The position numbers and the translations under genes are program-made. A model generated the notes under the pieces. That model ran no database searches. It was not told where the DNA came from and saw only the letters and a list, made by a program, of their open reading frames with translations. This document shows, one piece after another, positions 23,343 to 35,440 of a DNA stretch of 64,000 nucleotides. Each line of letters starts with the position of its first letter. Position 1 is the first letter of the stretch. Source of the DNA: Hymenopus coronatus (taxonomy: Eukaryota; Arthropoda; Insecta; Mantodea; Hymenopodidae); assembly GCA_030762935.1 (NCBI GenBank), contig CM060900.1:290653736-290717735 (forward strand). Reading direction: 5' to 3'.

Positions 23343-26300
23343 TAAAGGTATTTCTAAACAGCAACTTCTTCTTTTGAATTTTCATGATGCCTATGTAACA
23401 AGACCAAAGTTGCTTTGAAATATCAAATGGATATTCTAATGATCTGAAGTGTTACGCCAAAAAAACCTAACCCAATACTATGGTATTTGTTTTTGTACCC
23501 GAGTGTTGCTCATGCTTATAACTTTGCAATAAAATAAACAGAATTGCATGAAAATATTAGTAAAATATTTAAGTGCTGGGCTGTGCGCACCACTTGAAAG
23601 ACAATAAAAGTCAACATCTTTAAAATAAACAAAATGCTGGTTACCTGGTTTTTGCACAAGACGTTTCACAGAAGATATTTCAAGATTTATAATGATTTTT
23701 TTAAATACTGTATAATCTACGAAGGGTGTCCAGAAAGTTCTCACTGGAGTAACAGCAAAAAACGGCAATATTATTTCGGAATAGACTGATAAATATAATG
23801 AGCAGATTGGAGGAAAGTGCATGAGCAAATGCGGAACCTTTGTTATTTAGTTTCATGGACTATTGGACTTTGCTATTCCACAATCTATCCAGCCCTCCAT
23901 TTCCCCGCCGTTTTTTTTTTTCTTCTTAAATCGCATTGAAACAGTTGTTGGATTGTTTTTCCCTTTAGGCTATTAGATACCATCGGCCTCCAGTTGACAT
24001 CTATGAACAGTGTTGCCAAGTGTACGTTCCGGCTTTTAACGACAGACAGAGATATACCTGGCATCCATCCAAGTGGACGTGCTTGGAGGGATGCCAGCTG
24101 CTTCATGACGTCATCGGCATACCTCAAAGTGGCCAAGAAGTGGTAATATACCTGCTACGCACTCCTAAAATACATTCAATACGCTTGAAATACCAATCGG
24201 ATGGATGTCTGCTGCTTGGTTATATCCTTTACATGTGTGAATAAGACAGGACCTGTTCAGATGGATGCCGACTGCTGGATGATATCATTTTCAAACCTCG
24301 AGATGCCCCAAAAATGCTGTAGACCCTGAAATGCATTCAGTACTCTAGAGGCACCTCCTCCAGCATACTAATGAGCTCAACAAGGAGTCATAAAGTCGCC
24401 TAAAGTCTCAAAAAACTGCTAAATGCATGGAAATCCACTAACATGGCCTTCATTTCGCCAACTTAGGCGTTCGCCATTACATATGTTTTCACCTCACTCA
24501 TGTAGAAAAATATCTTCTTTATATAAATTAGCATGACTAGGAGCAACAACTCCTTTTTGCCAAAATTGTGGCTTGTTTTCATTTCATATCTCTCTAACAA
24601 TTGGCATCTCTCCATTAGAATACAGGGGATATAATATCAAATTTTGCAATATTTATGGGAACTTTTTAATAAGTTCTTTTAGTAACTTATATCAGCTACA
24701 TCTCAAGCAAATTTCGTACTTTGAAGTCTATTGCAGTGGTAAGCACTCTTACTTTTGTTTAAAGCTATAAAATGGTCTGCGTAGAAAATCGTAGTACAGG
24801 TTGTTGGTACTTTAGTGCTCAGAAACAGTAGTTCGATAAAACAAATATTTTTTAATGAGTATTATTAGAACGAATTTCTATTTTTTAGTCTTTCTCAGAT
24901 AAAAATTTCAAGTGTCATACTTTTCTTGCTAATAATTTTAAAATAATTTATTTTTAGCATTTTTTTTTTTTATTTTTAGCTGGCTTTTGCATAAGAGTTG
25001 AAAATGTAACCAACCTGCGCTAAATTGTGGCAGTTGAAAAGACATTATAAATAAAAAGGATGAATGAAAGGTTCTGCATTATCTGTATCGTTGGATTAGT
25101 TTCGCCGTTCAAGTCTCATCATTGGATGTTCTACATTATAAGTTGAACTGTTGTTAAACCCAAAAATAAGTGCCTATATTTTCGTCCTTTGGTGCGTTAT
25201 TCTTTGTAACACAACGCGATAAGATTACCGAAACTGCAATATGAGATGGAGTTCTAGAACAATTCTATTTACATGCCAGTTAAAAATAGTACCCGAGAGG
25301 CCTCTTGGGCAGCCCATTTTGAAGAGCACGTGTTCACTCAAATGTGTTCGCTTTTAGTTCTGAGTTTACTGTTCCTTGGTGGTGCTACACATACCTAAGG
25401 CAAGGATAGCCATAAAAAGTGTACTTAAACTCTTTGTCTTGACAATAGATCGAAAAAGTGTTGCGATAAATTCGGTACCGTAAATTTATGTAAGAGACAT
25501 ACAAAGTCTGCATATCTATTAGTAAGTACGACAAATCAGCCTTAGTCATTTGTAATTTTGCAAATTAAAATACATGATGTATGCTTTTATTTCAAATAAT
25601 ATAGAAACAAGTAAAATTCTATCATTGTTAGATATCTGAATCCCTAAACCATTACCCTCCAGTTTTGTGTATTTTAAAGGAGCATTGGAACGTTTACTAT
25701 ACTGATTTAACTTACATTTAGAATTATAAATTTCAAAGTATATATTACATGCAGCCTCACATCGAGCGTGAAAGTTTTATGGAATGATTTTGGTGTTATT
25801 TCCCCCATTTTAGAAGGCAGATACCTGCAAATGTGCTGAACAGTTTAAACGTGCTCGAATTTTCAGCTGGAAATACTTCTGATTATTATTGCACTCATTT
25901 CCACCATGGCCATGTTTGCTCCTGTGGTAGTGTTTTAGAATATTATATTTTTATTAATACATTTGCTAGACTGGAATGGTTGTTCTCACTATTGGGCATA
26001 ATTTGCAGAAAACGAAGGGAATAAACAAAATAAAGCTAAACAGAAAATTAAGATTGCAATCCACATACTTGTTTTAATAGTGTAAGCATATCGGTTAGAT
26101 ATAAAGCATATTTTTTCAGAAAATGTTTTTGAAAAATTATTTGGCATAAAATGAAGTGATTTCCTTATGCAAATCAATGTATTTGTGTTAGCAGTTTAAT
26201 GCATTACGTTAAGGTGCACAGAGAGGTTATGAGCCGGCTTCACAGTTAAAAGTTAAGCCGAAGCTTTCGCAAAGTACAAACGCCACTTATGCTTTTGTAT

Positions 26301-29300
26301 AAGCTTCGAGTTCTTACAGTAGGGCAACCAGGTTCGGCTTTACTGAGAAGAACAACTCCAGGGAAAGCCAAAGTGGTAATATTTACGCATGCGCATCGAG
26401 TGAATTTCCATCGTTTGTGGCGATGCAGTTCAGAAAATAAGCTTCTGTAGGTTAAACAATAGATCAAACCTTACTTCTAAGAAGCGAGTGCTCTCCTAAA
26501 AATTTTAATTTGCATATATTACAGTGCAAGCGACTTTACCAATTAATCTGGAGTAGGAAAACCAAATATAGGCGGAAAATATCGATGCAAGAACAGAATG
26601 GTGTGATAGCATTGGATGTTGCAATTTATTTGATGGCAGGAAAATGTTCAATTGAAATAAGCAGGCTTTCATTTGCATATTTAGAACTGCAATCTAACTG
26701 ACTTCATATATAGGTTGCTTAACGTTTAGAAAAGCATTTCGTCTGATGAAGCACAATGTTACTGAACTATAAAACCATATGGTAAGGAAGCGACACAATT
26801 AGTGTGACAAATTATACGATAATGGTACGGAGCATAAAATATGAGTTGCCTTTACCAGTAAATTTTATCTTTATTTGTATTCATGTTTACTTAAACAAGT
26901 TCTCGGTTATTCCGTGCGTGAGATTTTTCCATACTAAATATTGCAAATGTCCTTATGTTGCGCAAATGGGTGAAAATAATTAAATAATTCATCACTAATA
27001 TCGTCCTTTTTAGATAACATGGTGATTCTTTAGATTAAACATAGCTCTGTGCAGTTTAAGTCAAGCCAGGAATAAGCTGACTTATCGCTTTAACTCGGTA
27101 CTGCAAAACTACATTATGGTTTAAAGTTTGTGCATAAGCCTGATTGGAAGCATAAGCTTAAACTGTGAGTTCAGGCTTCAGAGGCATATACTAATATAAA
27201 CTACAGCAGCAGTTAGTAAATGCATGTCAAATGAACTAGATTACCAAGAAAAACTAATTAATAAAGACTACTCAAAAGGAAGAATTGACCCCAGAAATAA
27301 TTTCGCTATTATCTACTTTCCTTTCTTTGACAGGTGATTGCTGGCCACTGATCAGCATCATTAAGATGGCCGAATTAATTATTTTTGTAATTATTTTTAT
27401 AATCTATCAAGAATGTTTTAGTCAAAGCTGATATGAAGTCAACATAAACTTGTGAAATATTCAAATAGGCAGAGTCCTGTTAACTAATGATTTCTCAATT
27501 ATATAGTTTATTAAGCAAAAGTATTTTCCAAATTATTCGTAAAATTTTGCTAAACCCGTTACCTTGTGTAAACTCTGTTGCGGCAATAAAGAAGAGTTTT
27601 TGTTACAATAGTGATACAGCGAGAGTATTTTTTTCAGAGCGGAACCTAACAGAAAATAAGAGTTGCTGGACGAAAAATAAAACCACTACTAGGCTCACTG
27701 GGTGAGTAACCGGCGTTTCATGCACGCGCCAACTCTGTGTTTAAACTTTGATTTTTGCAGTGTTATATACTTTTCATTCTAGGAGAGTCGATGTCAATAA
27801 ATACAAACCACTGGCCAGAAGTATTCACTAATAGACCCCTACAATTACAAAGGCCTGCAGTATTATAATTGAAATGATAGTGTTCATCACATATATAAAT
27901 ATATAGTTATGAATACCTAGAAGTACTAATTTATTTTATTTTACTTAGAATTCAATGAAAATGAGATGTGGTTCCTCTCAAAAATATCAGAAAAAACATT
28001 CCATCACTCTCATTACTGATAATCAGGACTATTCTGTATCCTTTTGTTATGACTTAACAAATTTTAAAAGCCGTTAATCATGTTACATACTATTCGGTAT
28101 TCTGTAACATTTTAGATTTGTTTATTGAATGTCACAAACCGTGAAACCCTGTTGCTAGCACATTTGTTAGGAAAAAGAATCACATAGATACCATTTGAAT
28201 GCTGCAGTAAGAGGAAATGTATGAATAAAAATTAATACTTTAACTACTAAATGCTTACTTGGCGTTATAGCGTATGTTACGGGTTACACTTCGGTGAAAA
28301 GTGGCCCTTACGAAATTATATTTCCAAGATTGTTTTTAAAAGACGAATTTTAATAGCAAAATAAACTTCTTGTAACCTTGTATCGTAATAAAAGGCAAAA
28401 AACTTTATTTTAAGAATTGTAGACTAAAATATTGTTCAATGTTGTGTTGATTTGCGTTGCTCACGCATATGTGTTTTATATTTAGTTTAAAATTAGGAAC
28501 AGCATTACGCTTTCGTTTCCAAAATGTTTAAGAAACTGCACCATTTGCCAAGATAAGCGGGTAGCAGAATACTATTTACGAGCTTTTGATTACCATAAAA
28601 GTGGGATGTGCCGTAAACAAGGCAGTGTGTTTAATCTGAAAGTGGATCAATGGATTTTAATTTTTCTTTAATAAATTTACACGTGAGGAATAATCCGAAA
28701 ACACTAATATGAGCAACATTTCTCCAGATAATAGTGAAATTGAAAATAGTCTTCCTTTTCCCTTATGATCTTCCCCTTAATGAATGTCTAAAATAATATG
28801 GATAATTATCAGATATGAATTATGATTTACATTAAAAGGTTAAGATGCAATAACATTTACAAGATAGCTACCTACTTATTGTGTTTGATATATATACTCA
28901 CAATAAAACTTCTGAAAAATCCACATGACAATCGGTATTTTCAAAACCTATCACTAAAATCAAAGGTTTATAAAGAGAATTAAGCAATAATTATGGTTTG
29001 ATATAAATCAGTGGGGAATGTAGCAAAATAATATGAAAATCCAACTTTGTGCTGTTAATTATTTTTCCGATCTCTGCTAACCTAAAATTGAATCTCATAT
29101 TACAGGGCCACTGACAGAGCTGTTCAGCCGATATGCGAGTTTTCTCCATAACGTACTCAATCCTGTTCTAAGCCATGGTGTGAATTTTAAAAATATCCAC
29201 ATAATTATATTTTATATTTTTCAGAAAAATACTCACAATATGCTTTCCCCTCCATCTCGGTAAGGAAAAGTGACAAAAACACTCGGTATTCGGTGTTCCG

Positions 29301-30954
29301 GGGCTCTTGACAGTAAGAAAACAAGAAGCTATTGCACCGCGCACAAATGTTTGGCTAGTCACTGCAGTTGCTTAACAAACCGCGAGGAAACAATCATCAG
29401 GGTAACAAACGAGTTTACAGTATAACAATTAGAGGAACTTTGGATAAGAATAATTCTTTAAGCTTATCAAATACTTATAGCCACTTCCTTAACAAGAAGT
29501 TAGAATATAGCCCTAAATGTCCTGATTTATTCACAGTATAAAGCGAGTGAGTGTGTTATTTAGCACTGCGTTGCTTAAAATGCTCTTTCCTCTTCAGAGC
29601 AGAGAAATAAAATCCAGATTTCGTATTTTTATCGACGTTATTAGCAGTTCTAGAAGCTTTGTGACATATCTTAACAATGATAAAAGGCTATTTTAATTTA
29701 AGAACTGCAAAATGTTCAATGTTCCATTAATATTAAATTACTTTTTCTCTAAAATAGTTCCAACTCGGTACGCAACTTTCCGTGTTGAAGAAAACTTTAA
29801 TGTTGAAACACTCGGGTGAAAATTTCTTCAGAGACGCTTTCACATAAAACTTAATTAACTCGTTACATTGTAAAGAGTGGTCCATTGTAAACAAATGTAT
29901 ATGTTAAAATAGTCGTCATAAAGCTCCCTGGTATCAACTACACTTACAGTTTACATACATTTTCTTCTCCTTAACGGTTCTAAAAAATCTTTGTTATTCG
30001 TTACTTCCTGAATACTCTCTACTTCGTGCGTTACTTCAACAATATGCAATCTTTCCTTTTCCATCTGAAGTTTAGACACTAAGATGTCACTCTATAGCAT
30101 TACAATAGCTCTCTTCTTCGTTTTAAATTAATGTAATAAAACGTCTACACTACGAAGTAGTATTTTATGGCAAATTGATAACTAGAAAGAAAATTTGGAT
30201 TTCCGAAAGCCTTTCTGCAGTTACTGGCTTCATTTATAGTGATTGGTTTAGTGCATCTGAATTTCTCAGGTTTTCTATGCTTCTGTACATAACATTACGA
30301 ATATTGTAATGCCATTGCTCACATCCCTGGATGGTCTTTCTGAAATATTAGATCGAAAAGAAGCTTTTAAAAACTACTTATAACTACTTCAGAATTAGTA
30401 TTTTTTGTATTAAAAAATTAAACTCGTGTGCATAGCAGTGGACAAAGTACGTACACATATAAACTTGCCTTATTTCAACCTGCACTCTACCATTGCTTCC
30501 ACTCATAACACTGGCCCTCATCAAAGTTGTGTAATAGACTTTTCCAAGAAGTGGGTCGATTCCATTCCTTTGCACTTTGTCAGAGATTCTACATCTCATC
30601 CTTCAAAAGCTACTGATTGTTCCTTTTCTCCCTACAGACATCCAACGTGCAGTCTAATAATTCATTTTCAAGTCCCTGTGAATATTGTGGCTATTTCTAA
30701 ATTCTCCTTCTCAGCCGTATCGAGTTCAATCGTATAAAAACGAGAGCCTTTTCGATCCTTGGATTCAAAAAAGTAACATTTTCGTCATTAGCTCGTGGTC
30801 GCAGTTCAAATACAGTGCAAAGCTTCAACTTTCTAAATATATTTTCAATGAACATATGTTTAACACCTGTTGCTAAACATTCAGTCAAGACAGAAACCAA
30901 TGTTCTATTTTCTTAAGAGTGAAAAATGGCGTGTTATTTATGGACACACTTTAA
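23343..30954. other. Long AT-rich stretch without recognised genes
   Basis: About 7.6 kb in which I see no coding similarity, tRNA or clear transposon. Minor points: GAAGGGTGTCCAGAAAGTTC at about 23719 resembles the terminal inverted repeat start of mariner-type elements, but no partner end was found. Loosely repeated GATGGATGCC..CTGCT motifs occur at 24060-24310. Several open frames of 60-120 codons lack any motif. Confidence 0.45.
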
Positions 30955-31210
30955 CTACTGTGGTTCTCAGTGACCCATTCTAAATTGGGTGTGAAAGATC
31001 GCTTAATTTTGCTCAGAAGCCTCTCTGTCAGGCTTGAGGATCTTTTACGTGCCGTAAATCTACGACACGGGACCAACGGCTTTACTTCCCTTCCAAAGGA
31101 AGCCATGCTAAGGATTTTTACACCCAAAAAAATCCATCGTCCTCCGCCGGGTTTGAACCCGCGACCTTGGGTATATGAAGTCTGCATGATATCCATTACA
31201 CCACGGAGGG
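30955..31210 (-). mobile_element. tRNA-like SINE, second family (copy T1)
   Basis: On the minus strand a tRNA-shaped head (about 31210-31137) has CCTCCG pairing with CGGAGG as an acceptor-like stem, a TGGTGTAATGG A box and a GCGGGTTCAAACCCGGC T arm. It is followed by about 180 bp of body, including GTAGATTTACGGCACGTAAAAG (plus-strand 31041-31063). The long non-tRNA body and the poorly paired anticodon arm argue for a SINE rather than a tRNA gene. No target duplication was found. Confidence 0.6.
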
Positions 31211-31562
31211 CGACTCTAAGAGTGAGAATGCACTATACCATTCATATGGTGTAGTAAGTATTCCAGTTATTTTTGTTTCAGTTCAAAGTTTCATATCACT
31301 CATAATAAAATTATTACTCATCACAAAGTTTGTCATTTATTAAGAAAAAACAAAACACACAATTAACAGAAAATGGTCTAGGAAGTTCAGAACCAAAGAT
31401 GCAGTAATGTTTCTAATACATCTTCTTAGAATTAAGCTAAATTTATTCAACACAGGGTTTTTCGTTTATTTTAGTACCTTTTTCTTGTATGGGAAATATG
31501 GGAGTCTGTCTTTCTAAAGATTTCAGTTCTGTTTTCCATTAAGGGTTAACCTTAAAACTGTT
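31211..31562. other. Non-genic spacer
   Basis: AT-rich, nothing recognised. Confidence 0.5.
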
Positions 31563-31659
31563 GTGTTATATGGGATTGTTTATAGTTATTCATCCACCTT
31601 TCGTCAATACACCTTAAAAGTCAATCTACCTGTATTAGCAGAGTCATAATGAACGATAA

Positions 31660-31699
<40 letters not shown>

Positions 31700-31804
31700 G
31701 TGTTATATGGGATTGTTTATAGTTATTCATCCACCTTTCGTCAATACACCTTAAAAGTCAATCTACTACTATACTTGTATTAGCAGATTCATAATGAACG
31801 ATAA

Positions 31805-31838
<34 letters not shown>
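31563..31838 (+). repeat. Tandem duplication of ~137 bp, each unit ending in (TAA)n
   Basis: Unit 1 is 31563-31699 and unit 2 is 31700-31838. Both read GTGTTATATGGGATTG through AACGATAAAATAATAAT and end in about 10-14 TAA units. Unit 2 has a short ACTATACT-type insertion. The duplication probably arose through the trinucleotide tract. Confidence 0.92.
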
Positions 31839-32424
31839 TAAACCTTGCTAGGTTAACCTACAAAATTTCTCAGGTAACTGGGAGGGATTTTCATGATTCG
31901 GAGGGGACAGAAGTTCCCCTTATGAAAGCATACACCAAGTGCTGCAATAGCTGAGGACACTGCAGTCTTGACCACGATGTTAATGCGTTCGGTGGAAATA
32001 GGAACAACACAATTATGGAACATGTACATCGGAAGTACAGCCTGGCAAAGAAAACATAAGCAGTAATACTGCTTACAATAAATAATATGAAGACAGCAGC
32101 AGATTTGTAATGTTGTAATTGTGCAACTGTACATTCCCTCACCACCCTCGGCTCCCAAGTCTTGGCGATGCAGACAAGCACCCTGGCACTCTCTTTCAAG
32201 TACATTCACTTAGGTTTCCAACTAACTGCAGGGACTTACGTCATTATACTGCAGTCTTATCTGGCGAGGATACTTAGGCGATAATATCTGTTGCCAAAAT
32301 TTGTGAGGGTTCAAAGCTTCAGGGCTGGCCAGTCTAATGGTAAATGTGCATTTTCGTGATTTTCCTCGGACGCTAGGCGAATCCTGGGTTGGTTAATTTG
32401 ATCAGTTAATTTTTTTATTATCCC
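31839..32424. other. Non-genic spacer
   Basis: No recognised feature. Overlapping minus-strand frames of 104 and 118 codons at 31853-32209 have no family motif. Confidence 0.45.
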
Positions 32425-32655
32425 TTTCATCTCGGTGACTCAGTTTGTTGGGCACTGTCTTTCTGAACTCAAGGTCACTGGTTCAAACCGGGCCTAGAAC
32501 GATGGTATTTAAGTGTGCTTAGACAGTCTGCCTCATGTCAGTAGATTTAGTGACATGTAAAAGAGCTTCCGCAGGACAAAATCCCGATACATCAGCGCCT
32601 TGCTGATATGATCCCAGCGATTGGCGGCGCTGTTAACAAACAGGAAATTTTAATT
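32425..32655 (+). mobile_element. tRNA-like SINE, second family (copy T2)
   Basis: The head has a GGTGACTCAGTTTGTTGG A-box-like part and a B box GGTTCAAACCG at about 32482-32492. The body carries GTAGATTTAGTGACATGTAAAAG at 32541-32563, matching the same block in T1, and a later hairpin-like CAGCGCCTTGCTG. The element edges are approximate. Confidence 0.6.
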
Positions 32656-33119
32656 CAGTTTCCTTATTTTTCTCGACTATACCAGGCATTTAACTGATCA
32701 CCCAACCTTGATTTGCTATAATCAGGAGCTTTCTTGCTCATCGACAAGCTTCTGACGCAAAGCGTTAGATTGTAAGTCTTACAAGAAGATGAGGGTAATC
32801 CAGAAAGAAGAATAAGCACCTGAACTATATAAATACCAGAAATAAGCTTTTACAACTAATGGTAAAGCTTTTGATTCCTTTGTCTAGTGGATCAAGTATT
32901 ATTCATTCAATGTTCCTTTTATAGTGTATTTTTCCAGGATAGCATTTATGTACGCCTAATATATACCACCACTTCAGATTTGGAGCAACTACCTGACATT
33001 GACACCACGTAGTATTGGTGGTATTAATCATACTTAGTAACAAGGTTCATCTGCATAACCATACATAGGCAGAAAGATAACCCACAAGACCGTTAAATAT
33101 AAGATATTTTTATCAGTAC
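32656..33119. other. Non-genic spacer
   Basis: Nothing recognised. Confidence 0.5.
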
Positions 33120-34010
33120 AGAAGTTGTGGCGTTGATACACATATGTGAACGTTGAACCAATGATCAAGCAACGTTTTCGAAAGCGTCGTCGGCTATTGC
33201 AGCACGAGCCGTTTCAATTTCTTCCCGAAGTGCTGCCAGTGTAACCGGTTTTCTACGGTGTACAACATTCTTAAAGAGTTCCCTGTAAGCAGAAGTTCAA
33301 CAGAGTTAGATATCGAGAACGTGGTGGAGTTAGTGAGCCGGAAGACTGTCCCCAAATACGCACATATACCTCGGTGGTAATGTGATGGTACATCATGCTG
33401 TGCGAAGTAAAAGTCCTCATTACCATGGAGTGTATGGAAGTCGGATAAGACAGATGAGCATATCATGTTCAGGTACACTTAATCAGGTCGTGTTGCTTCA
33501 AAACCGAATGTCCAGTTAGGCCCCTCTATGACAACCCACACAAACATTAATTCCAGGCAAATTAATGGTGTTTTCCAAAAAAAGAGAAAAACAAACCATG
33601 TGGATTGCACATCAGTAGACACAGTTAAGGCACTAACAGTTCCATTAAAATTAAAATTTGCCTCATCAGACCAAATAACCGTGCATATAAACACCTGTTC
33701 CTCTTAAAATATGTTTTGAAACCACGCACAGTACTCCATTCCTCAATGACATATTTTTTTAATACATACAAAAGTCACGGTCTTAGCTGTTTTAATAATA
33801 CAATAAAGCTGGTTATGCTAATTTGTTTCACGTGCACACTGTTTTGTAGATTTCTGCCGTGAGTGCTCAAAATATTCTAAACCCATAGCTGAGAACGCGG
33901 GGCTTATTGCTGTACGAGGTCTCCCAGATCTGCACTTGTGAACATTGTATAAGCACCAGGAGTCTCAGATTTGTCTCGAATGTGTGCAATTATTACTCTC
34001 CTTGGGGGTT
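33120..34010 (-). pseudogene. mariner-like (IS630/Tc1/mariner, DDE) transposase remnant, copy M1
   Basis: Degenerate minus-strand transposase. From the N-terminal side: GRPRTAI in the DNA-binding linker (about 33905-33930), then VIWSDEANFNFNG (33479-33694), the first catalytic-Asp block, then NEDFYFAQHDVPSHYHRG (33194-33478), matching the FxQQDGAPPHY-type second catalytic block. The tail near 33180-33250 resembles the LREEIETARA end of these proteins. Frames are broken and QQDGAPPH has become AQHDVPSH. The terminal inverted repeats were not found, so the limits are approximate. Confidence 0.75.
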
Positions 34011-34654
34011 CTCAAGGGCGGTTGGCCAGCGAAGTGGCTCTTCACTTAAATTTTGAATCCATACATATTTTTATTTTGTGCCTACTACTAATTCACACTA
34101 TACTCTATCCGAAATCTCTCATGAAATGGCAGGAACGTACTAGTCGACAAAGCGACCAGACGTGTCGGCAAATATGAGAAGCAGCGCCATGTTAACGTGA
34201 TGATGATTCTCACGTCGAAGAAGAGCCGTGTCAATTGTACACTCACTGCAGATGGAATGGAAGCAATTTGATCATATGAAGGCAAAGCGTCATTCATTGC
34301 CAGCGAGAGATAAGGAGCGTCATATAAAGTTTGCAACTGAGAAGACTAGGACCTGATTGCTGCTGATTATTAATATTATTAGAAAAAAGATTGTAACAAG
34401 GTGTTGGGAGGCTGATAATTTCTATCGGAAATAATAGCAATGAATAGTGAACTCTAAGGAATCTTTCAGTGGCAGTTAAACGGATATTGCTGGTGAAATG
34501 TTTGGGATTATACTTTTGCCACTTAAATAAATTACTTGAAAAGATCCCAATTGTACAGATTGATACGAACTCCAGGCAAATAGTTATAAAATGCAATACA
34601 TACAAAAGTTGTTACTTAATACGAAACATCAGTGACTAATTTAGTTTGTTTTCT
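34011..34654. other. Non-genic spacer
   Basis: Nothing recognised. Confidence 0.5.
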
Positions 34655-35020
34655 TTGTCTCTTTTTACTTTTTCTAACACCTATGTGCGGTGTAGGCATA
34701 GGAGGTATTCCAATCCCCCCAAAAATTCGATACTGACTTTTCCTGGATATACAGATTTTAAGGCACCGAAATAAAATGCAATTATAGAGAAAGATGCGGG
34801 TATGTTTTTGCGTCTCTTGTCAGCAGCATAATTTAAAAACGAAATTTCGATAAATACTGCATTTGCTATTTATATTCAGTACCTTCCAAACATGCAACAC
34901 GAAGATTTTCAAGAATATCCTCTCACTTCTAAATACCCTTTGCATATAACACTTTTATTTTCTAAAAATGGTAACGATATGAAAAAAAAAACAAAAAAAG
35001 AAAAAAACACCACATGTTAA
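34655..35020 (-). repeat. Unclassified interspersed repeat, copy R4
   Basis: On the minus strand it carries the landmarks shared with copies R1-R3: AATCTTCGTGTTGCATGTTTGGAAG, a variable middle, then GTATCGAATTTTTGGGGGGATT and GAAAAAGTAAAAAGAG at the end. No coding potential. The class is unknown. Confidence 0.65.
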
Positions 35021-35279
35021 AGATATTTGTATGAAAATAAAATGAATTTTTTCAATTACTAGCATTAGCTGATTATTTCAGAATGAATTTATATAACGGT
35101 AAATTTTAAGAGGTAAACGATAATGTGCTATACAAAAAGAATAATTTTATTGAAAACACATAATGTATTTCAAATAAATGTTTTGTGGCAACATGTGCTG
35201 TTGTGAACTATTTAACACCTGCGTCTACAAATGAAGTGCAGAAAACATGTCAAAACCCTTTTGAATCATTAAAATAGTG

Positions 35280-35440
35280 TTGGCATACAGTGGATACCTG
35301 CTCATTGTGGTATTGCTGGAAACGAGACAGCATTTTCATTTGCAAAAAAGGGGACCCAAATCTTACTACCACCAAGGAGAGATGCCTCTAATAAGCCCGC
35401 GAAATTAATAATTCGCTCTAAAATTAAAAGTAGCCAAGAA
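35280..35440 (+). pseudogene. LINE RNase H scrap
   Basis: The plus strand from 35288 reads QWIPAHCGIAGNETAFSFAK, the third catalytic block of RNase H as found at the C-terminus of RNase H-bearing LINEs (WIPxHxGIxGNExAD). Only about 50 residues are recognisable, without the D-E-D partner blocks. It is isolated and in opposite orientation to the family A copies. Its sequence is distinct from theirs, so it probably comes from another LINE family. Confidence 0.65.

Noticed and set aside
31137..31210. A possible tRNA gene on the minus strand
   Set aside because: The acceptor and T arms look tRNA-like, but the anticodon arm pairs poorly and a SINE-type body follows.
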